This document shows positions 32,120 to 40,546 of a DNA stretch of 64,000 nt, piece after piece. This DNA comes from a bacterium (lineage in GTDB: Bacteria; 4484-113; JAFGCY01), in the NCBI GenBank assembly GCA_020849855.1, contig JADZFO010000047.1, positions 20,227 to 84,226 of the forward strand, given 5' to 3'. How positions within the stretch are numbered: the stretch's first letter is position 1; each line of letters begins with the position of its first letter. The translations under genes were made by a program, and so were the position numbers. The notes beneath the pieces were generated by a model, which was not told the origin of the DNA, did not search any database, and saw only the letters and a list, made by a program, of their open reading frames with translations.

Positions 32120-33988
32120 ATGCACGAGCGGATTGAGCGCGCCAGGCGTGCCCTGCTGGGCTTCAGCGATCCGGTCCTGCGGCTTGAGCTATGCCGCGCC
32201 TTCCACAGCGAGCTCGACCGCCAACTAAAGGTGCAGGGCGAAGAGGATGGGGCGCCGCCGCTTGAATTCCTGTTCCCGCCTGATGAGCTGCTGACGCCTG
32301 ACGCAGGCAACACCAGTCAAGCGGATGAGACGGAGGCGGGGGAGAAGCCCACTCCCCCTGCCCCTGGCGCTCCCAGCCCCAGTTCTGGCCTCACTGGCAG
32401 CGCCGGCGACGCGACAGGCCGGACCCCCACCGGCTCTGCTGGGGGGTCCGGGGGCCGGCCTCCGAGCAAGGGCCGCAGCGGTATCAACCCGGTCCGCCCG
32501 GACACGGCGCTGCGGCTCGGTCACAACGATCTCGGCAACGCCCTGCGCTTCCTGCGTCGCCATGGCGAGGATGTGCTCTACTGCGAGGCCCTGGGCGGCT
32601 GGCATGTCTGGCGCAGTCCGGCGCCTGGCGGCGGTTACTTCAGGCGCGACGAGAACGGAGAGGCGAAGTATCTGATGAGCATCGTGCTGCACGGTGTCGA
32701 AGAGGAGAAGCGCCGCTATGAGCCAGGCACGCCCGAGCACGACAGCACGCTGCACTGGGCCCAGCACTGCCGCAACCAGCGCCCCTGGAATGAGGCGCTC
32801 GAGGCGGCAAAGGTGCAGCCAATGATTGCGCGGCTGCCGGCCGAGATAGACAGCCATCCGCACCTGTTCAACGTGGCCAACGGCACGCTGGACCTGCGGC
32901 CGGCGGAACAGCGCGACCGCGAGGGCCTGCCGCTGTTCAGGCTGGCCAGCCGGGCGGACTGTCTGACGAAGTGCAGCCCGGTCGCCTGGGATGAGGAAGC
33001 CCGGTGCCCGCAGTGGCTGCAGTTCCTCGACACCATCATGGCCGGAGACCAGGAGATGGTGGACTTTCTGCAGCGCCTGGCCGGCTACCTGCTGGTTGCC
33101 GGCAATCCCGAGCAAAAGCTTGTGATCCTCCACGGATCGGGCGGCAATGGCAAGAGCGTCTTTGTCGAGACCCTGATGCACGTGTTCGGCGACTATTCGA
33201 CCACTACCAGCACCGAGACCCTGATGGACTCGGAGCGGGCCAGCAATAACCAGGTCTATGCACTGGCCAAGCTGGCCGGCGTGAGGCTGCTGCTGGCAAG
33301 CGAGAGCAAGGAGGGCCGGCGGCTGGACGAGGCGCTGGTCAAAGGCATGACCGGCGACAGCCAGATCCAGGCGCGGCACCCGCACGGCGGCTTCTTCCTG
33401 TTCCAGGTGGAGTTCATGCCCTGGCTTATGACCAACCACCGGCCGGAGGTGCGCGGCCAGGACGAGGGCATCTGGCGGCGACTCTTGATGGTGCCCTTCA
33501 ACGTCCGGATCCCGGACGAGCAGCGCGATACCCAGCTGGCTGAGAAGCTGCGGGCCGAGGCGCCCGGCATTCTGGCCTGGGCTGTCCGAGGCCTGGCGGA
33601 GTATCAGTACATCCTCGACGAAAAGGGCGGCTCCGGCCTCGCGCCCCCCGCCCCTGTTCTGGCAGCCACGGCCGGATATCGTGAGGACCAGGACATTCTG
33701 GGACCTTTCATTGCCGAGTGCTGCGACCTGGTCGACCCCTCAGCCCCCGAGTACTGGACGACCAGCGGCGATTTGCTCCGACGCTACCAGGCCTGGTGCG
33801 AGGAAGAGGGCGCGCGCCCCCTTGCCCCCAAGCCGTTCGCGGAGCAATTGCGCCAGAAAGGCGTCGTGAAGGCCCGCGACGGCCGCAAACGCTTCTGGCG
33901 GGGGATTACGGTCCGACCGTGGGACGAAAGCGAAGCAAGGCCGCGCAGCGGCCACCTTTACGATGACCGGAGCGGCGGTGGTGGATGA
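32120..33988 (+). CDS. D5-type SF3 helicase
   Basis: This 622-aa replicative helicase has a Pro/Ser/Gly linker (about 65-125), a D5_N region (VYFRR...CRNQRPWNEALEAAKVQPMIA..., HPHLFNVANGTLDL) and an SF3 helicase core. Walker A is HGSGGNGKSV (about 337-346), Walker B-like RLLLASES, and motif C PWLMTNHRP. The C-terminus (FAEQLRQKGVVKARDGRKRFWRGI) is the usual D5 winged helix. ATG 32120 lacks a ribosome site; CTG 32078, after GGAGG and overlapping the previous stop as CTGA, may be the real start. Confidence 0.88.
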   Translation: MHERIERARRALLGFSDPVLRLELCRAFHSELDRQLKVQGEEDGAPPLEFLFPPDELLTPDAGNTSQADETEAGEKPTPPAPGAPSPSSGLTGSAGDATGRTPTGSAGGSGGRPPSKGRSGINPVRPDTALRLGHNDLGNALRFLRRHGEDVLYCEALGGWHVWRSPAPGGGYFRRDENGEAKYLMSIVLHGVEEEKRRYEPGTPEHDSTLHWAQHCRNQRPWNEALEAAKVQPMIARLPAEIDSHPHLFNVANGTLDLRPAEQRDREGLPLFRLASRADCLTKCSPVAWDEEARCPQWLQFLDTIMAGDQEMVDFLQRLAGYLLVAGNPEQKLVILHGSGGNGKSVFVETLMHVFGDYSTTTSTETLMDSERASNNQVYALAKLAGVRLLLASESKEGRRLDEALVKGMTGDSQIQARHPHGGFFLFQVEFMPWLMTNHRPEVRGQDEGIWRRLLMVPFNVRIPDEQRDTQLAEKLRAEAPGILAWAVRGLAEYQYILDEKGGSGLAPPAPVLAATAGYREDQDILGPFIAECCDLVDPSAPEYWTTSGDLLRRYQAWCEEEGARPLAPKPFAEQLRQKGVVKARDGRKRFWRGITVRPWDESEARPRSGHLYDDRSGGGG

Positions 33989-33992
33989 GTTG

Positions 33993-34105
33993 GTGACAGC
34001 ATGACAGCAGGTGACGGCAACCCGCAAAACGCATCACACACGCGCGCGCATGCGCACACAGGCGCGCAGTTTCTATTTCTCCTGTCATTGCTGTCATGGT
34101 GTCAC
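33993..34105. other. Candidate replication origin: TGACAGC inverted repeats and Z-DNA-prone tract
   Basis: GTGACAGCATGACAGCAGG (from 33993) is repeated inverted at 34081-34105 (minus strand GTGACACCATGACAGCAATG). Between them, 34035-34060 is 26 bases of strict pyrimidine-purine alternation. It lies directly after the helicase gene. Origin function is inferred from position and structure. Confidence 0.45.
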
Positions 34106-34131
34106 AAGAGAAGAAAAGGGAGGGAGCGAAG

Positions 34132-34353
34132 TTGAGCAAGCTGACCGAGCGGGCCAGGCTGGAACTGAAGAACCGGGATCCGCGCAAGGCTGAGGCTTAT
34201 GATGAGTGGCTGAAGACGGACCGGGTGGCCAGCGCGCGCAAGCTGGCGGCACGGCTGCTGGCCGCCGGCCTGGGCTGGGCCGTCAGCAAGACCACCATGG
34301 CCCTCTGGCTGTCTGAGTTTAGAGCCCTGGAATCCGAGATCGAGCCTAAGTAG
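34132..34353 (+). CDS. Small HTH-like protein at the start of the packaging region
   Basis: A 73-aa protein beginning at TTG 34132, after GGGAGGGAG. It has a basic helix (TERARLELKNRDPRKAEAYDEWLKTDR) and a possible helix-turn-helix (KLAARLLAAGLGWAVSKTTMALWLSEF). This resembles the N-terminal DNA-binding part of Mu gp27-like (DUF3486) or terminase small subunits, at a low level of confidence. An ATG at 34096 gives a longer form. Confidence 0.6.
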   Translation: MSKLTERARLELKNRDPRKAEAYDEWLKTDRVASARKLAARLLAAGLGWAVSKTTMALWLSEFRALESEIEPK

Positions 34354-35004
34354 CACGTCATAGCGGACAATATGTCCAATTATCTGCCATAGTGTCCGAT
34401 ATACGGACATTCGCTACATATTACGCCGCTGAGGCTGTATAAGCTCGTGGATGCAGCGCGGCGCACAGTTTGGGGATAGCCTCTTACGGCCAGTTGAGAC
34501 TGCTCCCGCCGCGCGCATCACCCAACAGTCAACACAGCCCCAGGTGACGCCCAGCCACTATGCGGGTGAATCCCGGGTGAAAAATCGGCCGCTTTGCGCT
34601 GCGAGCGCTGCCAATGTTGGTCCGGCAACGCTATCCCCTGCCAGCCGCGGACAGTTGAGCCAGCGACGGCAAGAGGCTCTCCCTGGCAGGGAGGCAACCC
34701 AGAGGACGGGTCATCCAGCTCCGGCAACGTCGCTGTTAGCCGGAGCTGGCTCTGCCCATTCCAACCCTCGAACCCTAGAGTCGGAGGCGCGCGATGCTGC
34801 TCACCTGAGCAAGCGGCCCGGCGCGGCGGTACCTAACAGCCCGGCAACCCCCGCCGGCAGCACGAATCATTCCAGCCGCCGCGCCGGCAACCGCAGCGCC
34901 TCCCTGGCGCTGTTTACGACCATCGGTATCTCAGCCTTCCTCCTCGGGGCGGGCCGGCTTGCACCAGGGCCGGCCGCCCACTTCGCTGCGGCGCAGAGGG
35001 CCTC
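34354..35004. other. 651-bp gap without a supported gene; palindromes at left end
   Basis: No frame has both a ribosome site and a protein-like sequence. The best candidates (34451-35008, and TTG 34594-34836 with CERCQCW) read poorly. The stretch is rich in GGCAAC and CCGGC words. It probably carries the switch between early and late transcription. Confidence 0.5.
34365..34409. promoter_or_regulatory. Two palindromic operator-like sites
   Basis: GGACAATATGTCC (34365-34377) and TGTCCGATATACGGACA (34393-34409), built from the same TGTCC half site in opposite arrangement and set 15 bp apart. They follow the small HTH gene by 12 bp. Confidence 0.55.
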
Positions 35005-35922
35005 ATGAGCGCGCTGCGCAAAGACAACCCGGTAGCCCAGCTTCAACTGCCTCCGCTGAGTGTGGCCAAGCGTTTCCTTGAACCTGAGCAGTACTCGCTA
35101 CTGGAGAAGATCGTCTCACTGCGCGAGATGGAGGCCGACTGGAGCGTGGTGGCGGACGTTACCGGCCTTTGCGGTACAAAGTCCGACCCGTTTGAGAAGC
35201 TGCGCCCCTTCCTTTGGCTGCTCGTCGCGGTCCGCGCCATCGCGCTGTGCGAGACATGGACCGAGATCGGCAAGCACATCTGGATCCGCGGCGGCATCGC
35301 CCCCAGCACAATCCTCAATAAGCGCCGCTCGGCCAAGCTGCCCAATGGTCTCACCCTCGAGCAGTTCCTAGACGAATACCGCCAGGCCTGGGAGCGCGCT
35401 CAGCGCGACCTGCTGGCCCACTATGCCGAGGAGGATAACCGGCGCCTGCGTGAGTACTGGCGCGCCAGTTTGGAGCGCAGCCGCGGCTATCTCGACGACT
35501 ACGACGCAGACCGCCTGGACGCGCGCGGCCTAATTTGCATGACCAGCCCCGGCGACCCCTCGGCGCCGCAGCCCACCTTGGACCTGACAGACGACGAGGG
35601 CCGGCCAATGCCGGTGCCTGACAAACTGAAAACCGTCAAGAACCGGGTCGAGCTTAGCGAGATGCTGGCGCGCACGAAGCGTCACCACGATGCGGCGGCC
35701 GACGCGGCCACCAAGAACCTTCGCCTGCTCAACCAACAGAGCACGGAGAACGTGGCCGAAGTCGAAACGGAAGGCATAAGCGGCCTGAGCGAAGAGCAGC
35801 TGCTCGAACGCGAGGCCCGGGCTGCCGCGGCGATCGCTGAGGCTGAACGCGAACTGGCACTGATCCCAACCGGACCGTCCGAGTCCGACAGCGACGATTC
35901 GAAATCCGGGGAGGGCGGCTGA
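35005..35922 (+). CDS. Probable terminase small subunit
   Basis: This 305-aa protein is directly upstream of, and overlaps by one base, the large terminase gene, the usual place for the small subunit. It has an N-terminal part with helices (PEQYSLLEKIVSLREMEADWSVVADVTGL) and a long charged, Ala/Glu-rich helical C-terminus. No HTH is clear. Assignment rests on position. Confidence 0.5.
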   Translation: MSALRKDNPVAQLQLPPLSVAKRFLEPEQYSLLEKIVSLREMEADWSVVADVTGLCGTKSDPFEKLRPFLWLLVAVRAIALCETWTEIGKHIWIRGGIAPSTILNKRRSAKLPNGLTLEQFLDEYRQAWERAQRDLLAHYAEEDNRRLREYWRASLERSRGYLDDYDADRLDARGLICMTSPGDPSAPQPTLDLTDDEGRPMPVPDKLKTVKNRVELSEMLARTKRHHDAAADAATKNLRLLNQQSTENVAEVETEGISGLSEEQLLEREARAAAAIAEAERELALIPTGPSESDSDDSKSGEGG

Positions 35923-37751
35923 TGTGCTCCTGCCCGCCCTGCAAGCCCGTGAATACCTGGCCCAGTTTCCTGCTCGGCCTGACCTGCGGGCTGCTGCTGG
36001 CGCTGATCTTCTGGCTCGGAGCCGGCATGCCTAGTGCTGTCGACAGCAGCCGCGCCGAGCGGCGCAGAATTGAGCTGCTGGCCCGCAAGGTAGCGGCCAG
36101 GGAAGAACAGGCAGCGATGGCGGCCGAGCGGCTGAGACGCGCCAAGGAAGCCGAGTACCTCCGCAACATCGAGCACTACTGCATCGACCCCGACACGGGG
36201 GTCGAGAACGCATACATGCGCTACCTGCTGACCGACTGGCAGCACCGCATGACCCATCAGGACGGCCCGCTTAAGGGCCAGTTCTGCCCGCCTGTGCGGA
36301 TCCACTACCGCATGGGCGAATCCCTGCTGGCCGGCATCCGCGGGGATGAGCTGCTGAGCCTGACTATGGTCGAGGTCTTCCGCGGCAGCGCCAAGACGAC
36401 TGACATCGTCGAGGCCGGCGCCCCGATGGCCATCGCCGAAGGCCGGATGAACGTGGTGATCGTCGCGGTCAACGCTGAAGAGGCGAAGAACCGCATCCAG
36501 GCCATCACTCACGAGCTACTCAATAACACTGAGCTGCTGCAGCGTTATCCACTCCTGACCCCGGCCAAGGACGACAAGGGCCAATGGGTCTCCTATACCG
36601 ATACCCAGATCGTCTTCGCCAACGGTGCGCGACTTCGCGCCGTCCCCTTTGGAGCAAGCCTGCGAGGACTGCTCTGGAACGGCAAGCGCCCCGACTTCAT
36701 GATCTTTGACGACGTCGAGACCGAGAAGCTGCAGACCAGCGAGGTCGAGATGAAGAAGGCCAAGAAGTGGGTCACTGGAGCGATCGTCGGCGCCATGAGC
36801 GCTTACGGCGCGATCTACTGGCTGTTCACCCCGCTGAGCCCTAATTGCCTGAGCTACTGGCTGATGGCGGACCAGCCCGTGCACCACATCAGGCAGGAGT
36901 TCTACGACTCGCGCTGCCGGCACTGCGGCACCGAGCGCAGCGCCGCAGAGATGCAGCCCGACCCGCCTATGCCCTGCAGCGTCTGCGAAGCCGAGGCCAG
37001 CCCCCACTGGGCCGAAGCCTGGCCCCCGGAGCGCATCAAGATCGTGCGTATCCGAATGAAGGGCAAGTGGACGCAGGAGATGCGCCTCGTACCGCTGCCC
37101 GACGAACAGGCGGCCTTCAGCCCGAGCGACTTCGACGACCACAGCTTCAACCCGCTGCTGCTTCGCGGTCTGGGCGGCCCTGGCCCCGAATACCACGGCA
37201 TCCCGCTAAGTGTCTTCAGCTGGTGGGACAGCGCCGCCAGCCTCGCCGAGACCGCTGCGCGCACTGCGATCGTCACCGTGGCCAAGCTGCCCGGTGACCC
37301 GCCGCGCTTCCTGGTGCTTGACGTTCGCGCTGGCCACTGGCGGCAGGACAAGCAGGTCGAGCACCTCTGCGATGTGTATCGCATGTACCGGCCACTGATC
37401 ATCGGCGGCCAGAACACCGTGCTGGAGAAGGTCATCGGCCCTGACGCGCTGCGCCGCTTTGGCCTGCCTCTGATGGGCTATCAGCAGAGCAACGAAAAGA
37501 ACGTCAAGGATGCCCGCATCCGCAGCCTGAGCCTGTTTACGGCCGCTGGCCAGGTGCTGTTCGACCACACGCAGGAAGCCCAGATCGAGCAGTTGCGGGC
37601 AGAGCTGGTGGCCTACCCCTTCCACAACACGAATGACACCCTGGATTCGCTCGAGGGCGCGATCAAGCTGGCCCTCAGCGGGCCCGACGTGGATGACAAG
37701 CCCAAGCTCAGCGGCATCAAGCGCGAGACCTCGCGCATGGGGGCCTGGTAA
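35922..37751 (+). CDS. Terminase large subunit with N-terminal membrane segment and coiled coil
   Basis: This 609-aa packaging motor has a Walker A variant FRGSAKTT (about 153-160), Walker B DFMIFDDVE (about 258-266) and a nuclease half with WWDSAAS and downstream acidic residues. A zinc-type insertion CRHCG...CSVCEAE lies at about 327-355. Residues 14-35 are an unexpected transmembrane segment (WPSFLLGLTCGLLLALIFWL) followed by a charged coiled coil (44-82). This N-terminal part looks like an i-spanin or membrane anchor fused in frame. No good internal ribosome site for a shorter start was seen. Confidence 0.85.
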   Translation: MCSCPPCKPVNTWPSFLLGLTCGLLLALIFWLGAGMPSAVDSSRAERRRIELLARKVAAREEQAAMAAERLRRAKEAEYLRNIEHYCIDPDTGVENAYMRYLLTDWQHRMTHQDGPLKGQFCPPVRIHYRMGESLLAGIRGDELLSLTMVEVFRGSAKTTDIVEAGAPMAIAEGRMNVVIVAVNAEEAKNRIQAITHELLNNTELLQRYPLLTPAKDDKGQWVSYTDTQIVFANGARLRAVPFGASLRGLLWNGKRPDFMIFDDVETEKLQTSEVEMKKAKKWVTGAIVGAMSAYGAIYWLFTPLSPNCLSYWLMADQPVHHIRQEFYDSRCRHCGTERSAAEMQPDPPMPCSVCEAEASPHWAEAWPPERIKIVRIRMKGKWTQEMRLVPLPDEQAAFSPSDFDDHSFNPLLLRGLGGPGPEYHGIPLSVFSWWDSAASLAETAARTAIVTVAKLPGDPPRFLVLDVRAGHWRQDKQVEHLCDVYRMYRPLIIGGQNTVLEKVIGPDALRRFGLPLMGYQQSNEKNVKDARIRSLSLFTAAGQVLFDHTQEAQIEQLRAELVAYPFHNTNDTLDSLEGAIKLALSGPDVDDKPKLSGIKRETSRMGAW

Positions 37752-40546
37752 TGGCCAAGATCCGCGCCGAGGAGAAGCGCAGGCAGGCCAAGGCAGCCCG
37801 CAGCGGCAAGCTCAGCAAAGCCGAGCGCCGCGCCCTGGCCGATCTGGGTATCTCCGCCCCTCAGCTGGCCGGCTTGCGCCAGCAAGAGCAAAGCGCGAAG
37901 GTGCTGGCCGCCCGCGCAGCTGACCCCGGCGACCCGCAGCACAGCGCCCGCCCGCGACGCGGCGGCGTGGTAGCGCCCGAAACAAGCGACACCTACAAAC
38001 TCGGCCGGGACTTCCTCGGCGTGCTGAGCAACCCCGACCCGCGTATCGCGGACCCCGACACCCAGGCCCGAGACAAGCGCAGCTACACAGGTCCATATAC
38101 CCAGTACGAAGAGCAGCTGGACAAGGACGCGCACCTGGCTGCCTGCTGGGCCCAGCGCATTCTGACCCTGATGGGGAAGGACCGCAACTACCAGCCCGCC
38201 GACGAAAGCGCGCTGGCGCTGGACCTGGCTGGCTTTGCCGAAGCCGCGCTGGAAACCCGCCGCGGCTGGCGCGACGCGCTGCTGCACTGGGCGATGGGCC
38301 GCTACTACGGATTTGCCGTGGCTGAGCACCCCTGGCCCCAGGGCCTGACCACCGAAACCCTGCGTTACAGCCGCCGCATTGAAGGCGACAAGCGCAGCCT
38401 CAGCGAGAGCGCCCAGCGCGAAGTCCTGCTGCCAGAGTACTTTGAGGGCCGCCACCCGCGGCGTTTCCGCTTCGGCACGGAACGCGAACTTCGTGTTTTG
38501 ACCAAGAACGACATGGTCAAGGGCGAGGAAGTGCCCCGGTTCCAATTCACGGTGCACAGCCCGGACCCGCGTTTCGGCACTCCCTACGGCGCCGGCCTGG
38601 CCCGTAACAGCTGGTGGTGGAGCAAGTTCAAGAGCGATGGCCTGAAATGGCTGCTGGTCTTCGCCGAGAAATACGCCAGCCCGACCGTCATCGGTACCTA
38701 CCCCAAAGGTTCGACACCTGCCGAGCGCCTGGCGGTGGAGCGCGTCACGCAAAGCCTCGCCCAGGAGACCGGGCTGGCCGTGCCGGAAGGCACGTTGATT
38801 ACCCTCCTGGAGATGGCCAACAAGGCCGGTACAGCCGGTGCTTACGAGCTGATCTGCGACTACTGCGACCGGCAGATCACAAAGCTAGTGCTGGGCCAGA
38901 CCCTGACACTCGAGCAGGGCGCGACAGGCGCGCGGGCGATGGCCGAGGTGCACCAGCAGATCTTCAACGACATCATCCGTGCCGACGCCGAGGCCCTGGC
39001 CGACACGATCAACCGGGAAATCATCCCGATGCTAGTCGAGATCAACTTCGGCGCCCAGGTACTAAGCCTCTGCCCAAAGATGGTCTTCGTGGTCGACAAG
39101 GCCGATGTGAAGTCAGCCGTCGAGAAGTTCACGAAGTTGAAGGGCGCTTTCCCGGAGCTCGAATTCAGCCTCAGTCAGGTCCGCCGGGAATGCCTCCTCG
39201 ACATCCCAAAAGACGACGAGGACACACTTACCGGCCCGCCTCCTCAGCCGCTCGGCCCGGACGGTAAGCCGCTCCCGCCAGGTGGCCCCTCCGGCGGAGA
39301 TTCGGCTAACAAGGATAACAACAATAAGCAAGGCTCCGATGAAAAGGGAGGCAGCAAAGCGGCTGCCTCCCTCGGTGCCAGCGAGGCCAGTGCGCGATCG
39401 ATAGCTGCTGCAGCGCCTGTCGTGATCCACATTCACTCGGCAGCTGAGCAGATACCAAACGAGGATCTCCGGAAACTGCTGGCGGATGCCATTACTGCCG
39501 CCGCCGTCATCACTGGCGACATCCCGGATATCGTGCGCAGTGCCCTGATCGCCTTCGTGATCAAGCTGCATGGCGAAGACTGGAAAGACCAGCCCGTTTC
39601 GCCCGAACTGCTGGCCTTCGCACAAAACTACACCCTGCCTGAAGATATCTCTGCGGCCCTGGTTGATGCCCTTAACGACGAGATGCTCATTTCGAGCGTT
39701 CTCGGCACTGGCACACTGGCGGACGCGATGAAGGCCGCGGGCCTCGAGCTGCCTATTCCAGATGGCAACCTCAGGCCGTTGCCGGCAGCCAAGAACCCCT
39801 TATGGGAAGAGCTGACAGGCGAAGAGCGGTTTATCCCCCGCCGCGCACTGTATGCCTTCCAGCAGCGGGCCGCGACAATAGTGGAGCATGAAGAGTTCTA
39901 CCTGACCGACTCCCTCTGCCGCCGCAGCTCCCTCACCGCCTGGCGCATCAACGGCGAGGACATTCGGGGTCAGCTCATGGGCCTGCTCGAAGACGCTTTG
40001 CGAGAGGGCCACAGCGAGCAGACCTTCATTGACAGGGTCTATGCGAACCTGAGCCTGCGCTACAAAGACAACGGGGAAGAGCTAAAGGCTTGGCACCTGC
40101 GGACGATCTATCGCACGAACCTCGCCACTGCCCACAACGACGGCAGGATGGACGGCCTGTGGGCCAGCCGCGCGATCCTCGATCACATCCGTTTCATCAA
40201 CCCGGATCCGCAGTTCCCAACCTGCGTGTCCATGGCGGGCAAGGTTTGGCGCACTGAGGATCCGGTCTGGAGAAGCTATCTGCCTCCGCTGCACTTCAAC
40301 TGCGGCAGCAGCATTGCAGCAATGCACGGCAGCAATGGCGAAACGGTCCAGCAGGGCGCACCTCTCGACGAGACCGGCAGGCCCCACCTGCCTGAAGTCT
40401 ACCCCGGGCCTTTCAACCCCAACACCGGCCACCGTGAAGGCGTGGGCGCACCTTTCGGCGCCTGGGCTCCGCCGCGGGAACGCCTGGAGCACGTGCGAAG
40501 CGAACTCACCAACCTGCGCCAGGAGGCTCCTGATGCCGAGCTCTAA
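37751..40546 (+). CDS. Portal (Mu gp29-like) fused to MuF-like head protein
   Basis: This 931-aa protein has a basic N-terminus, a DUF935/Mu gp29-type portal domain (about 80-490; GRYYGFAVAEHPW, LARNSWWWSKFKSDGLKWLLVFAEKYASPTVIG, EVHQQIFNDIIRADAEALADTIN), a variable linker, and a MuF-type minor head domain (about 690-900). The latter ends with the LPPLHFNCGSS motif (about 845-855), a variant of the usual HPNCR. In Mu the two proteins are separate (gp29 and gp30). It overlaps the terminase stop and the protease start. Confidence 0.88.
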   Translation: MAKIRAEEKRRQAKAARSGKLSKAERRALADLGISAPQLAGLRQQEQSAKVLAARAADPGDPQHSARPRRGGVVAPETSDTYKLGRDFLGVLSNPDPRIADPDTQARDKRSYTGPYTQYEEQLDKDAHLAACWAQRILTLMGKDRNYQPADESALALDLAGFAEAALETRRGWRDALLHWAMGRYYGFAVAEHPWPQGLTTETLRYSRRIEGDKRSLSESAQREVLLPEYFEGRHPRRFRFGTERELRVLTKNDMVKGEEVPRFQFTVHSPDPRFGTPYGAGLARNSWWWSKFKSDGLKWLLVFAEKYASPTVIGTYPKGSTPAERLAVERVTQSLAQETGLAVPEGTLITLLEMANKAGTAGAYELICDYCDRQITKLVLGQTLTLEQGATGARAMAEVHQQIFNDIIRADAEALADTINREIIPMLVEINFGAQVLSLCPKMVFVVDKADVKSAVEKFTKLKGAFPELEFSLSQVRRECLLDIPKDDEDTLTGPPPQPLGPDGKPLPPGGPSGGDSANKDNNNKQGSDEKGGSKAAASLGASEASARSIAAAAPVVIHIHSAAEQIPNEDLRKLLADAITAAAVITGDIPDIVRSALIAFVIKLHGEDWKDQPVSPELLAFAQNYTLPEDISAALVDALNDEMLISSVLGTGTLADAMKAAGLELPIPDGNLRPLPAAKNPLWEELTGEERFIPRRALYAFQQRAATIVEHEEFYLTDSLCRRSSLTAWRINGEDIRGQLMGLLEDALREGHSEQTFIDRVYANLSLRYKDNGEELKAWHLRTIYRTNLATAHNDGRMDGLWASRAILDHIRFINPDPQFPTCVSMAGKVWRTEDPVWRSYLPPLHFNCGSSIAAMHGSNGETVQQGAPLDETGRPHLPEVYPGPFNPNTGHREGVGAPFGAWAPPRERLEHVRSELTNLRQEAPDAEL

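Noticed and set aside
34001..34135. 44-codon ORF across the alternating CA/CG tract
   Set aside because: The peptide (HTRAHAHTGAQ...) simply reflects the alternating DNA, and the flanking inverted repeats explain the sequence better as a site.
34451..35008. 185-aa plus-strand frame before the terminase genes
   Set aside because: No ribosome site, composition dominated by Pro/Ser/Ala/Arg, and no hydrophobic core pattern. Kept as unassigned DNA.
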